Positions 18,663-27,047 are shown, counted from the first letter of the stretch. The stretch is 46,123 nucleotides of DNA from an uncultured Peptostreptococcaceae bacterium (GCA_949740445.1 CATJIF010000092.1:1-46123), one strand, 5' to 3'. Notes: generated from the sequence alone by a model not told the origin. Numbers and translations: made by a program.

Positions 18663-18983
18663 TGATATTCCTCTTTTCTCTTTTCAGAGCCGGTTTCTTA
18701 TTTTGATTCTACCACAATAATTGTCAGAATAATAGCAAATCATGTCGGACACAACCAAAAAAACGAATTTTTTTTAGTGAAAATCCGTTTTCTTTTTCGC
18801 ATTTTGCTCATTTTTTTGTGGTTTTTTTTGTTTTTGCAAGAACTATCCATAATTTCTCGATGAATCTGCGCTAAATTTCGTAAAATTTATCAATTTCACA
18901 AATCTACCATAAACGAGCAAAAGGCGGATGCAAACACGTGGATTCTTCGTGCTTGCACCCGCCTCTCTTAGAGGTCTTGTTCG
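18663..18983 (-). promoter_or_regulatory. glg operon promoter region with A-tracts
   Basis: This 321-bp gap holds the start signals of the glycogen operon and the terminator of the two-component system. On the minus strand an extended -10 (TGGTAGAAT; hexamer at 18706-18711) lies 44 bp before the glgB ATG; no good -35 is present, which is common with extended -10 promoters. From 18756 to 18836 the DNA is a series of A or T runs of 4-8 bases separated by short mixed segments, a pattern that often gives intrinsic curvature upstream of promoters. No clear catabolite (cre) box was found. Confidence 0.5.
18918..18963 (-). terminator. Intrinsic terminator of the two-component operon
   Basis: On the minus strand a 16-bp stem (18948-18963 with 18923-18938, two G-U pairs) closes a 9-nt loop and is followed by TTTTG. 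It begins 20 bp after the histidine kinase stop codon and would end that transcript before the glg promoter. Confidence 0.85.
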
Positions 18984-21104
18984 TTATTCGTTCAATAACC
19001 GGAACATAACAGTCGCCTTGAACAGGTCTCCGTCTACCGTCAGGGTAAAGCGGCCGTTCTGCAGACTGGTCAGATCCTTGGCAATGGAGAGCCCCAGGCC
19101 ACTGCCCTCAGTGCTGCGGGAGTCGTCTCCCCGCTTAAATCGCTCCATCAGCTCATCCGCCGGAATGTTCAGCGGGTATTTCGAGATATTTTTTACATCG
19201 AAAGCTGCATACACCGTCCCCTCATCGTCCATCTCCTGGCGCAGGTCCAGATACACCCTGGTGTTTTCCATCGCATATTTCAGCAGATTGCCGAAGAGGT
19301 TTTCAATCACCCGCCACAGCAGCTGTCCGTCAGCCATAACGTAGTATTTTTCCTGCGCGGCATTGAATATCACCTGAAATCCCTTCTGCGCAAAGCGGTC
19401 CTGATATTCGCCAAGGCCCTGGCTGATGAGAGAGCTCATCTCCACCTTTGTCAGATGCACCGGCATGTCGCCGCTGGAAGCCTTTGCCGCCTCGAACAGA
19501 TCCTCGCACAGCTTCTTTAAGCGCATGCTCTTCTCATCTAAAATCTCCAGATACCGCGGCGCGTTTTCGCTTTCTAAGCCCTCCTTTTTCATCAGGTCGA
19601 TGTAGCTGATAATGGAGGTCATGGGCGTTTTCAGGTCGTGGGATACGTTGGAGATCAGCTCGCTCTTCATGCGCTGGTTTTTCAGCTCCTGCCGGACGGC
19701 AAGCTCCAGCCCGTCGGAAATGTCGTTGATTTCCGCCGCCAGCTGCTGAAATTCCCCCTTGGGATTTCCTTCGATGGGAATGCGGTAGCCAGCGTTGCCC
19801 GAACGGATCTCCGCCACGCCCTGGCGGATGGCCTCGTACTGCTTTACGCATTTTGCCCCTAAGACGATCAGAATGCCGGCCATCAACGGCATGGCGACAA
19901 CTGTTGCGCACAGAAGACAGGCGCCGATAATCAGAAGGACTAACTTGCGCATGGCGCTTCCGCCGTAGTATACTTCCTTCAATCCCTGGAACAGCCAGGA
20001 AAACAGGCGGAAGATCAGGAAGGTGGCGAAAAACTGCTTTGCCTTGATCTTTCGCACCAGACAGAAGAACAGCGTCATCGCCGCCAGGCTGACAGCGCAG
20101 ATACCTGCCATACATAAACTGTAATGCACGGTAAATCCAGTTTCGTACCAATAATACTCGCCGTTCCACCAGTAGCCGTAATTGATGCACTCGCTCATCA
20201 TAAACACGCCGAAAAACAGCAAAGATACCATGGCTGCTAAAAACAGCTCTGTAGGCCAGCGGTCTATCCCGCCTAAGACGACAGCTCCTTGTTCGTTTTT
20301 CCGCCCGGTAATGACAATGGTCAGAATCATAACCACCAGCATCGCTGCCCCGCAGATGGCTGCACCCAGCAGGTAATGCGTCAGCGTCTGGTGCACCTGA
20401 ACAAAGGCTTCGCTCTGTTCTGCCACATATTCTTCTCGCAGTCCTACGAAATAATACACGTCGCTCTGTTCTATTGTAGAGTCGATTTCTTTGATATTCC
20501 AATACATCTGCTTTGCCCAGTGCTCCACCCTCTGGGAAAGTGAGGACGAAGCCCCATTCAGCCCGATAAACTGCAGGGAATCCGGCGTGCCGCTGATGGT
20601 GGCGGCAAAGCCGCTTTCTCCCAGCTGTTGATAGGCCGCACTGTCGTAGCGGTAATCCTTAATCCGGAAGGAAAACCCCATCTGCTCCCCGCGGCCATCC
20701 AGCTCCATGTACCCCAGCGTCTCGTTCAGGTTCTCCTCAAACAACTCCCACATGTCTTGCGGCGTTTTCGGCACGTTCTGCACCTGTCCGGCATAATTAA
20801 ATGTACCGTCATCCGTCTCTACACTCTCTATAATGTAGGCTTCGTCTTCGTAGTACCATCCCTCGTAAACGGAGTTTTCGCAGCGGCTGCTCAGTTCATT
20901 AAACAGATTTTCCATCTCGTGTTTCATTTCGCCGCTTTCCTCATACGTTCCGCCCTGCAGAATCCGTTCGCTGAAATCCGACCGGTCCAAAGCGATTATA
21001 CTCTGCATCAGACAGTGAATGAGAGCCGCAAAGCAGAGAGCACAGACGGGAATGAGTATGATCTGAGCGACTCTTTTATTTAAGTTTTTCAATTTTGTAT
21101 CCAA
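18984..21104 (-). CDS. Membrane sensor histidine kinase
   Basis: A 706-residue kinase. TM1 is at about 14-36, an extracytoplasmic sensor region at 37-240, then several further membrane segments (about 243-266, 285-306, 327-350, 386-418), a HAMP-like linker (420-470), the phosphoacceptor box SNVSHDLKTPM (His489) and an ATPase domain with N box VIENLFGNLLKYAMEN and G2 box GSGLGLSIAKDL. The usual DxGxG box is missing (KNISKYPLNIPADELMERF instead), as in a known clostridial subgroup. The only early start is a TTG at 21104 inside the end of the response regulator gene (29-bp overlap), so its synthesis is coupled to and probably lower than that of the regulator. The signal is unknown. Confidence 0.92.
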   Translation of the reverse strand: MDTKLKNLNKRVAQIILIPVCALCFAALIHCLMQSIIALDRSDFSERILQGGTYEESGEMKHEMENLFNELSSRCENSVYEGWYYEDEAYIIESVETDDGTFNYAGQVQNVPKTPQDMWELFEENLNETLGYMELDGRGEQMGFSFRIKDYRYDSAAYQQLGESGFAATISGTPDSLQFIGLNGASSSLSQRVEHWAKQMYWNIKEIDSTIEQSDVYYFVGLREEYVAEQSEAFVQVHQTLTHYLLGAAICGAAMLVVMILTIVITGRKNEQGAVVLGGIDRWPTELFLAAMVSLLFFGVFMMSECINYGYWWNGEYYWYETGFTVHYSLCMAGICAVSLAAMTLFFCLVRKIKAKQFFATFLIFRLFSWLFQGLKEVYYGGSAMRKLVLLIIGACLLCATVVAMPLMAGILIVLGAKCVKQYEAIRQGVAEIRSGNAGYRIPIEGNPKGEFQQLAAEINDISDGLELAVRQELKNQRMKSELISNVSHDLKTPMTSIISYIDLMKKEGLESENAPRYLEILDEKSMRLKKLCEDLFEAAKASSGDMPVHLTKVEMSSLISQGLGEYQDRFAQKGFQVIFNAAQEKYYVMADGQLLWRVIENLFGNLLKYAMENTRVYLDLRQEMDDEGTVYAAFDVKNISKYPLNIPADELMERFKRGDDSRSTEGSGLGLSIAKDLTSLQNGRFTLTVDGDLFKATVMFRLLNE

Positions 21105-21765
21105 TTCCCCACACCACCTTTAAATATCTGGGTTCTTTCGGATTGATCTCGATTTTCTCGCGAATCCTCCGAATATGCACTGCTACGGTATTTTCGGGGC
21201 TGTAGGCCGTCTCCTTCCAGACAGCTTCGTAGATCTGCTCCATGGAAAATACCTTTCCTGCGTTGGCAGTCAACAGCCGAAGAATACCGTATTCGATTGG
21301 TGTAACGGGAACCTGTTCTCCATCCAGAGTAATGGACTTCTGCTCATCGTCTACGATCAGCCCGCCGGAGCGGAACACGCCGACCTTTTTTTCCATGCTG
21401 CCCAGGTTGACATAGCGGCGCAGCTGGGATTTTACCCTGGCGATCAGCTCCAGCGGATTGAACGGTTTGGTAATGTAGTCGTCCGCTCCTACATTCAGGC
21501 CTGTGATTTTGTCATAGTCCTCGGATTTGGCTGAAAGCATGATGATAGGGATGTTTTTATCCTCCCGAATCCGCATGGTGGCGCGCATTCCATCCAGCTT
21601 CGGCATCATAATATCCATCAGGATCAGATGAATTTCCTCTCTCTCCAGCAGATTCAGCGCTTCCAGCCCATCGTAGGCTTTGTATACCTCATACCCCTCG
21701 TTTCTCAAATACACCTCGATGGCGCCTACGATCTCCTTGTCGTCGTCACAAACCAGAATGTTCAT
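21076..21765 (-). CDS. OmpR-family response regulator
   Basis: A 229-residue regulator with a receiver domain (acidic pocket CDDD at 6-9, phosphoacceptor Asp51 in LILMDIMMPKLDGM, Lys in YITKPFNPLELIARV) and a C-terminal winged-helix DNA-binding domain (TPIEYGILRLLTANAGKVFS; VAVHIRRIREKIE). It pairs with the overlapping kinase. AAAGGAG precedes the ATG. The 120 bp upstream contain repeated TTCTTAC motifs, plausible binding sites for autoregulation. Confidence 0.95.
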   Translation of the reverse strand: MNILVCDDDKEIVGAIEVYLRNEGYEVYKAYDGLEALNLLEREEIHLILMDIMMPKLDGMRATMRIREDKNIPIIMLSAKSEDYDKITGLNVGADDYITKPFNPLELIARVKSQLRRYVNLGSMEKKVGVFRSGGLIVDDEQKSITLDGEQVPVTPIEYGILRLLTANAGKVFSMEQIYEAVWKETAYSPENTVAVHIRRIREKIEINPKEPRYLKVVWGIGYKIEKLK

Positions 21766-21831
21766 TTTTATGCTCCTTTTCCCTGTAATAAAACAGGCAT
21801 TCCCTTTACACTACTTGAGAATACCTGAAAT

Positions 21832-21893
21832 TTCTTAACAACGCTTCTACCCTTTTCTTACAAAATTCTTACGAGAAACCGACAAATCCTTAC
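21832..21893 (-). repeat. TTCTTAC direct repeats upstream of the response regulator
   Basis: Written on the plus strand, TTCTTAA (21832), TTCTTAC (21855), TTCTTAC (21866) and TCCTTAC (21887) occur with start-to-start spacings of 23, 11 and 21 bp, close to one or two helical turns. OmpR-type regulators bind direct repeats of this kind. The last copy lies across the end of the GNAT gene. That the neighbouring regulator binds them is inference. Confidence 0.5.
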
Positions 21894-22429
21894 GCTTCTC
21901 GATTCAGCCGCACGTATTCAGCGCGCAGCATGGACATCAGCTTGAGATTGAGGTAGCGGCCATCCTTTTTCCCCGCGTGGCGCGCCTCTCCCTCGTACTG
22001 AAACCCCAACTTCTGGTACAGGGCTGCTGCCCGCTGGTTGGCCGGAACGTGATCCAGCGTTACGCGCTCCATGTGCAGGTTGAAAAAGCAATACTGCAGC
22101 AGGCAGCGCAGCGCCTCCTCGCCGTAGCCCTTTCCCCTCATCTCCTCGTCTGCGATGTAAATTCTCGTAATGTCCAGCGAATCGTAGTGCGTATCTATGC
22201 GCGAAAGCCAGATGCGGCCGATGGGCCGGTTGCCTTCTTTTAGTACGATGGTAAACTGCTTCATGTCCGGCTCGACGCTGCGCAGGATAAATTCCTGTAC
22301 CACCTGATTGTAATCCCGGTCCTGATCCATGGTAAACCACTGATTGACGCTCTCCCTTGCCTCCCACTGCGCAAAGAGCACGCAGTCTTCGATCAAGGAC
22401 TGCCGAATAAGCAAGCGATTGGATTCCAT
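21890..22429 (-). CDS. GNAT family N-acetyltransferase
   Basis: A 179-residue RimJ/RimL-like acetyltransferase using acetyl-CoA. It begins MESNRLLIRQSLIEDCVLFA and has the acetyl-CoA-binding motif region EEMRGKGYGEEALRCLLQYCF and the C-terminal motif VPANQRAAALYQKLGFQYEG. The start at 22429 is chosen for its AGGAGGAGG ribosome binding site; the frame stays open further upstream but there it only shadows ylmH. It lies 53 bp after ylmH and is probably in the same operon. The acceptor (ribosomal protein, amino acid or small amine) is unknown. Confidence 0.9.
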   Translation of the reverse strand: MESNRLLIRQSLIEDCVLFAQWEARESVNQWFTMDQDRDYNQVVQEFILRSVEPDMKQFTIVLKEGNRPIGRIWLSRIDTHYDSLDITRIYIADEEMRGKGYGEEALRCLLQYCFFNLHMERVTLDHVPANQRAAALYQKLGFQYEGEARHAGKKDGRYLNLKLMSMLRAEYVRLNREA

Positions 22430-22482
22430 TGTCCTCCTCCTTTTGCATGCAGCTGCTCTATACCTGCGGCATCCGCCATCCG

Positions 22483-23271
22483 TTACAGATAACGGCGAAA
22501 GCGGACGAAAATCCGCCCCTTTTTTGTCGTCTGCCCCACCTGCGAAAGCAGAACTTTTCCCTTTCCCCGCCACACCAGGCGGCATCCTTTCCCCACGGCA
22601 GCATCTGGCTTTTCCGCAGCCGCCCCGTCCGCAAAGACCAGCCCGGCCCGGATGGCATCTGCCGCCCGGGAGCGCGGGGCGCGGAAGCCTGCGGCGATGA
22701 GATTGTCCAGCCGCAGCGACGCCACCGTATCGGTGAATTCTTCGAACCGGATCTGGCTGATGTCGATATCGCTCACGGGATGCAGCTGCACCTGCAGAGG
22801 CGTTCTGCCCGCCTGGCTGTAGTTTTCGTGCAAAAACCGCCCCATCGCCTGTTCGACGACAATATCGCATCCATCCGGCCGGACTAAAATATCGCCGATG
22901 GGGGCTCTCTTTATGCCAAGCCCCAAAAGCGAACCCAGATAATCCCCATGGGAGAGCTCTATCCGGCCGCTGTGCGAGGCCCGCAACAGCGTGAGCGGCT
23001 CATCCTGCGGATTGTCCGCAAACCACGACAGTTCCGGACTGGCACCATCCCACGGCACATAGTCGGGAAAAAACGCGCAGAGCCGGCGCTCGGCCTCCTC
23101 ATACCCGCCATACAGGGCAAATCGCTGCACGCCGTTTTGCGCGCACCACTGCCTGGCCATGGCCTGCTGCCGCAGATCCAGAAAGCCGGTGGACGAAATC
23201 ATGCCCCGGCTTTCGCACTGCCTGGCTTTATCGGCCAGAAACGAAAGCAGCATCCGGTCTTCTTTTATCAT
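22483..23271 (-). CDS. ylmH: S4-domain RNA-binding protein, YlmH-like
   Basis: A 262-residue YlmH family protein. The N-terminal two thirds (about 1-170, including FALYGGYEEAERRLCAFFPDY and IGDILVRPDGCDIVVEQAMGRF) are characteristic, and an S4 RNA-binding fold lies at about 180-245 (ASLRLDNLIAAGFRAPRSRA, then IRAGLVFADG). Family members bind stalled 50S-peptidyl-tRNA in ribosome quality control; elsewhere the gene sits in the division cluster, which is not the case here. AAAGGAGG precedes the ATG at 23271. The start overlaps the HAD gene stop (ATGA), so the two are translationally coupled. Confidence 0.88.
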   Translation of the reverse strand: MIKEDRMLLSFLADKARQCESRGMISSTGFLDLRQQAMARQWCAQNGVQRFALYGGYEEAERRLCAFFPDYVPWDGASPELSWFADNPQDEPLTLLRASHSGRIELSHGDYLGSLLGLGIKRAPIGDILVRPDGCDIVVEQAMGRFLHENYSQAGRTPLQVQLHPVSDIDISQIRFEEFTDTVASLRLDNLIAAGFRAPRSRAADAIRAGLVFADGAAAEKPDAAVGKGCRLVWRGKGKVLLSQVGQTTKKGRIFVRFRRYL

Positions 23272-23966
23272 ACGCCCTCCTTTGGGATGCGGGGCAAATG
23301 CTGCCACAGCTGCTCTGGCCGCTCAATTACGGCGTCAGCGCCGGCTTGCAAAAGCTCCTGCCTTCCCCGAAAGCCCCAGGCAGCGCCCACGCAGAACATG
23401 CCCGCATTTTTTGCCGTCTGCACATCCACGTCGGAATCGCCCACGTAAATGGCATCTTCCTTTTGGCAGCCAAAGCGCGCAAGGACTTCGTTGATGCCGT
23501 CGGGCGCCGGCTTTTTCCGTACCTTCTGGCTTTCGCCGATGGCTTCATCCAGCAGGCCGCTGAAATAGAGATCGGCCAGCTCTCTGACCGCCCCGTCGTA
23601 TTTATTGGATATGACGGCGGTGCGAAAACCCCTCTCCTTCAGCTGGGAGAGCAGCTCGAAAACGCCGTCGTAGGGCTTCGTCTTGTTGGTTTTATTGATC
23701 TCGTAGTGCGCCTTAAAGCGCTGCAGCGCCTCCTCCACCAGAGGTGCGGCGGGCTCATCGCTTTGCGGTATGGGATCGAGCCTGCCGGAAAGCGCCCTGC
23801 GCATCAGGTTTCTTACGCCGTTGCCCACGTAATACCGATATTCTTCCAGGCTGTGCTGCGGCCTGTCCATGGCGCGCAGCGCAAAGTTGGCGCTGTCGGC
23901 CAGATCTTCCAAAGAATTTAACAGCGTGCCGTCCAGGTCGAACAGCACGGCAGTCGTCTGATTCAT
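23268..23966 (-). CDS. HAD hydrolase, phosphoglycolate phosphatase-like
   Basis: A 232-residue HAD superfamily phosphatase of the Gph/PpaX type. Motif I is FDLDGTLLNSLEDLADS (nucleophile and acid/base Asp), motif II TAVISNK, motif III Lys region KVRKKPAPDGI, motif IV YVGDSDVDVQTAKNAGM. The cap domain is helical (subclass I). Substrates are typically phosphoglycolate or other small phosphates. The start is placed at the ATG 23966, where homology begins; the upstream Shine-Dalgarno is weak. It is the first gene of a leftward operon with ylmH. Confidence 0.9.
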   Translation of the reverse strand: MNQTTAVLFDLDGTLLNSLEDLADSANFALRAMDRPQHSLEEYRYYVGNGVRNLMRRALSGRLDPIPQSDEPAAPLVEEALQRFKAHYEINKTNKTKPYDGVFELLSQLKERGFRTAVISNKYDGAVRELADLYFSGLLDEAIGESQKVRKKPAPDGINEVLARFGCQKEDAIYVGDSDVDVQTAKNAGMFCVGAAWGFRGRQELLQAGADAVIERPEQLWQHLPRIPKEGV

Positions 23967-24064
23967 AGTTTCGTACCCCGCAATACCGTAACTCCCGCGC
24001 CCTGCATAAGACCTCTGGGCCTTTGCGAAAAGCGCAGGGAAACATTCGTTCCTTTTCCTACTCC

Positions 24065-24093
24065 ATTTTGCCACATCTGAATGGATTCTTCAA
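24065..24093 (-). promoter_or_regulatory. Promoter of the HAD-ylmH operon
   Basis: On the minus strand TTGAAG (24088-24093) and CAAAAT (24065-24070) are 17 bp apart, with TG one base before the -10 (extended -10). It implies an untranslated leader of roughly 90 bases before the HAD start. Confidence 0.5.
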
Positions 24094-24166
24094 GTGTTTT
24101 CCTGCTTTTCCATCCCGCTTTTCCCTGGCTTTAACCCGGATGCAAAAGGCAGCCGCAGGCAGGATG

Positions 24167-24199
24167 AAAATGCGGAGGACGCATGCTGCAGCCCTCCGC
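24167..24199 (-). terminator. Probable terminator of the amidohydrolase gene
   Basis: On the minus strand GCGGAGG (24193-24199) pairs with CCTCCGC (24172-24178) around a 14-nt loop and is followed by ATTTTCATC, 30 bp after the amidohydrolase stop. The stem is good and the U tract short. Confidence 0.6.
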
Positions 24200-24229
24200 G
24201 CTTGTTTTCTTTTTCTGTTTTCCTACCGG

Positions 24230-25426
24230 CTACCTGTTCTGCAGCAGCTCGCCCTTGAAGTACACGTACAGCGGCAGCTGTTTCATCGCGTAAATATCCT
24301 GATCCGGCTTTCCTTCGACGATGACAAATTCAGCGTTCTTTCCCTTCCGGATGGTGCCCTTCCTGTCGGCAAGACCCGCGATTTCCGCGCTGTATTTCGT
24401 TGCCTGAAGCAGGATGTCCAGCGTATCGAAATCGAACCATTCCCTGCGCGCATAAAATTCCATTCCCGGATGAAGACAGAAATTTTTTCTGTCGATATCC
24501 GAGCCAAAGCCCATCTTCAATCCCGCGCGGTATGCCCGGTTGACGCACTCTTTTTCCATGGCTTCGTATTTTTTGCTCTTGTCCACAGCGTCGTCAGACA
24601 GGGTATCGCCGCTGTCGTCGATGCAGGCAAGGCCGATGGCTGCCGTGGGCACCAGATAGGTCTGGTCGGTATTCAGCAGCATCCCGATGGCCTCTTCGTC
24701 GATAAAGCTGCCATGCTCAATGGTGCGCAGCCCGCAGCGGATCGCGAGCTTAATTCCCTCGGCGCCGTGGGCATGCCCCATGACGTAGCTACCCTTCAGC
24801 TGCGCCACGCGCACCGCCTCGCGAAGTTCGTCTTCTGTCGCAATCACATCGCCAGGGTTTCCAGCTTCGTTTAAGTAAGCGCCCGTCACCATGTATTTGA
24901 TTACGTCGTTTCCCAGCTCAAACTGGCGGCGGCAGGCTTTGCGCACTTCGAAGGGGGAGTCCGCCGGGCAGTAGAGAGACGAAAAGGTCTCGTTTCCCAC
25001 CTCTGTCGGCGTAAGGATCTCGCCGGAGGAAATGATATCGGGAATGCAGATCGTCTTGCGATTCGCCGCTTTTTTCAGCCCTGCCGTTACGTTAAAGGGC
25101 CCGCCGGCATCGCGCACGGTGGTGTAGCCCTGCTTCAGATACTCCCTGGCAAAATCGTACATTTCAAAGCAGCTGTCCACGCAGGAGCGGTTTCTCAGCT
25201 CTTTGAAGTCCAGATCTGTCAGGCACAGGTGCGCGTGCAGGTCGAAAAATCCCGGAAGCAGCGTCTGATGCCCCGCATCGACTGTGGGGATTTCCCCGGC
25301 ATCAATGCTTCCCGGTGCAGCAATCTCCGCGATGATGTCGTTATCATCGACCAGAATATCCGCAAATTCTCCCTCATACCCCTCGGTCAGCGCACCGACC
25401 AGCCTGCAATTTTTAAATAAAATCAT
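24230..25426 (-). CDS. Metal-dependent amidohydrolase (imidazolonepropionase/prolidase-like)
   Basis: A 398-residue amidohydrolase superfamily enzyme. Metal and catalytic residues are all visible: HAH (His64, His66), the bridging Lys177 in DVIKYMVTGAY, His218 in MGHAH, His238 in TIEHGSF and Asp310 in GFGSDID. This set is typical of the group that includes Xaa-Arg/Xaa-Pro dipeptidases and related amidases acting on N-acyl amino acids or dipeptides. The start at 25426 has GGGAGG upstream. It is divergent from a YfcC-type carrier and shares a promoter element with it, suggesting it cleaves a compound the carrier imports. Confidence 0.9.
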   Translation of the reverse strand: MILFKNCRLVGALTEGYEGEFADILVDDNDIIAEIAAPGSIDAGEIPTVDAGHQTLLPGFFDLHAHLCLTDLDFKELRNRSCVDSCFEMYDFAREYLKQGYTTVRDAGGPFNVTAGLKKAANRKTICIPDIISSGEILTPTEVGNETFSSLYCPADSPFEVRKACRRQFELGNDVIKYMVTGAYLNEAGNPGDVIATEDELREAVRVAQLKGSYVMGHAHGAEGIKLAIRCGLRTIEHGSFIDEEAIGMLLNTDQTYLVPTAAIGLACIDDSGDTLSDDAVDKSKKYEAMEKECVNRAYRAGLKMGFGSDIDRKNFCLHPGMEFYARREWFDFDTLDILLQATKYSAEIAGLADRKGTIRKGKNAEFVIVEGKPDQDIYAMKQLPLYVYFKGELLQNR

Positions 25427-25463
25427 CGTTTCTGCCTCCCTTTTTCTTGGTGTTCTATCATTT

Positions 25464-25497
25464 ATCATACGCAAATATTCAGATAAATCAAGTGCCA
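25464..25497 (-). promoter_or_regulatory. Amidohydrolase promoter with TGGCACTT box
   Basis: On the minus strand TTGATT (25486-25491) and TATGAT (25464-25469) are 16 bp apart. A TGGCACTT box (25490-25497) overlaps the first two bases of the -35. The same box-to-promoter arrangement occurs at the YfcC and YitT promoters. Confidence 0.65.
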
Positions 25498-25516
25498 TTC
25501 TTCCGGTATGTCTATA

Positions 25517-25535
25517 GGCCAAATTTTTTTTGGCC
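25517..25535. repeat. GGCCAAA/TTTGGCC palindrome centred between divergent promoters
   Basis: GGCCAAA (25517-25523) and TTTGGCC (25529-25535) form a perfect inverted repeat around TTTTT. Its centre (25526) coincides with the midpoint between the two flanking TGGCACTT boxes (25490-25497 and 25554-25561). Each half-site shares TTTGGC with the box at the YfcC promoter, about two helical turns away. A probable operator; a terminator is unlikely because no gene ends here. Confidence 0.6.
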
Positions 25536-25543
25536 CTGTCATC

Positions 25544-25587
25544 TTAAAATTTTTGGCACTTTTCAAAAAAATATAATGCACTATAAT
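25544..25587 (+). promoter_or_regulatory. YfcC carrier promoter with TTGGCACTT box
   Basis: The 18-mer TTAAAATTTTTGGCACTT (25544-25561) overlaps a weak -35 TTTTCA (25560-25565), with TATAAT (25582-25587) 16 bp further on. The identical 18-mer, in the same orientation to its gene, occurs at the YitT promoter. Confidence 0.65.
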
Positions 25588-25652
25588 AATATAAATGGTA
25601 GTTTTACCATTGGATTTTACCGCATTTTTATCTTAATAACAGGAGGCAATGT

Positions 25653-27047
25653 ATGGAAAAGAAAAAGAAAAAATTTGAACCAAACGCTTTCGTTATCATT
25701 TTCTGCATTATGATTTTCTGTGCGATCCTGACCTGGATCATTCCCGCCGGCGCCTTTGACCGGGCGCTGGACGAGGCGACGGGCAGAGAGCTGGTCGTTC
25801 CCGGTACATACCACCAGGTGGAAAGCACCCCTGTAGGCATCTGGCAGCTGTTCACTTCGTTCTTTGACGGATTCGTCGATGCTGCGGACATCATGTTCTT
25901 CATCGTCTTTGCGTCGTCTTACGTGTACGTGCTGACCAAGAGCAACGCGCTCAACGCCATGACCGGCGCGATCCTGAAGAAAATCGGCAATCACGACAAC
26001 CTGCTGATCCCCATCTTCATCACCTTTTTTGCCATCGGCGGAACTACCTTCGGCATGTTCGAAGAAACGTATGCGTTAATCCCCGCGTTTATCGTAATCT
26101 CCATTACGCTGGGCTATGACCGCATCGTGGGCGGCGCCATCGTCTACTTAGGCGTATCCACCGGTTTCTCCGCTGCCATCTTAAACCCCTTCACCATCGG
26201 CGTAGCTTCGGCCGTAGCGGATGTGCCTCTGATCGAAACAAAGATCACCATCTTCCGCTGCGTGGTATTTGTCGCCTTCCTCGCTTTAAGCATCGGCTAC
26301 ACCATGAATTACGCCAACAAGATTAAGAAAGACCCCACCAAGAGCATCCTCTACGGTCACAAGGAAGACCTTACGGGCCTGATGACCAGAGAAGAATGTA
26401 TGAGCATTGAATTTACCACTGCACACAAAATCTCCATGGCCGGCTTCGTGCTCCTGATCGCCATTTTGGTATGGGGCATTATCAAGCAGGGCTGGTGGTT
26501 CAGCGAAATCGCTTCTCTGTTCTTCATCTTTATGCTGATCACCTCGTTTATCAACAGAATGGGCCTCAATGAAATCGCAGAAACCTTCGTAGAATCCACC
26601 AAAGCTACTATGTACGGCGTGCTTCTGGTCGGCTTCTCCCGCGGTATTTCCATGGTTATGGGCGCAGGCGGCATCATCGACACCGTCGTATACGTCCTGG
26701 GCAATATGGTCAGCACCCTGCCCACAGCCCTCACCGGCATCGGCATGCTGATCGTTCAGAACCTGATTAACTTCTTTATCCCCTCTGGCTCTGGCCAGGC
26801 AGTCGTTATGATGCCTATCATGGCTCCGTTGGCCGACGTCGTTGGCATGAGCCGCGAAATGTCCGTCGTTGCTTACCAGTTCGGCGACGGCTTCTCCAAC
26901 ATGATCTGGCCCACCGCTGTCGCAACGGAATGCGGCATCATGGGAATTTCCCTGGGTGCATGGTACAAATTCATCCTCAAGCTGTTCGGCCTGATGTTTG
27001 TTCTGCAGTGCATCCTGATGGTTGCTGGCGTTCTCATCGGTCTCTAA
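25653..27047 (+). CDS. YfcC-type carrier (C4-dicarboxylate anaerobic carrier family)
   Basis: A 464-residue integral membrane protein of the YfcC/DcuC-related family, with about 12 hydrophobic segments. It begins with a Lys-rich cytoplasmic tail (MEKKKKKFEP) and TM1 NAFVIIFCIMIFCAILTWIIPAGAFDR. Conserved segments are FAIGGTTFGMFEETYALIPAF, GVSTGFSAAILNPFTIGVA and the re-entrant-like NLINFFIPSGSGQAVVMMPIMAPLAD. AGGAGG precedes the ATG. Substrates in the family include amino acids, peptides and dicarboxylates; here, flanked by an amidohydrolase and an AbgA-like hydrolase, an acylated or aryl-amino acid is the best guess. Confidence 0.9.
   Translation: MEKKKKKFEPNAFVIIFCIMIFCAILTWIIPAGAFDRALDEATGRELVVPGTYHQVESTPVGIWQLFTSFFDGFVDAADIMFFIVFASSYVYVLTKSNALNAMTGAILKKIGNHDNLLIPIFITFFAIGGTTFGMFEETYALIPAFIVISITLGYDRIVGGAIVYLGVSTGFSAAILNPFTIGVASAVADVPLIETKITIFRCVVFVAFLALSIGYTMNYANKIKKDPTKSILYGHKEDLTGLMTREECMSIEFTTAHKISMAGFVLLIAILVWGIIKQGWWFSEIASLFFIFMLITSFINRMGLNEIAETFVESTKATMYGVLLVGFSRGISMVMGAGGIIDTVVYVLGNMVSTLPTALTGIGMLIVQNLINFFIPSGSGQAVVMMPIMAPLADVVGMSREMSVVAYQFGDGFSNMIWPTAVATECGIMGISLGAWYKFILKLFGLMFVLQCILMVAGVLIGL

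Noticed and set aside
22430-22870. N-terminal extension of the GNAT frame by about 147 residues
   Set aside because: The added part lies over ylmH in another frame, is Arg/Ala/Gly-rich without motifs, and the ATG at 22429 has a perfect ribosome binding site.
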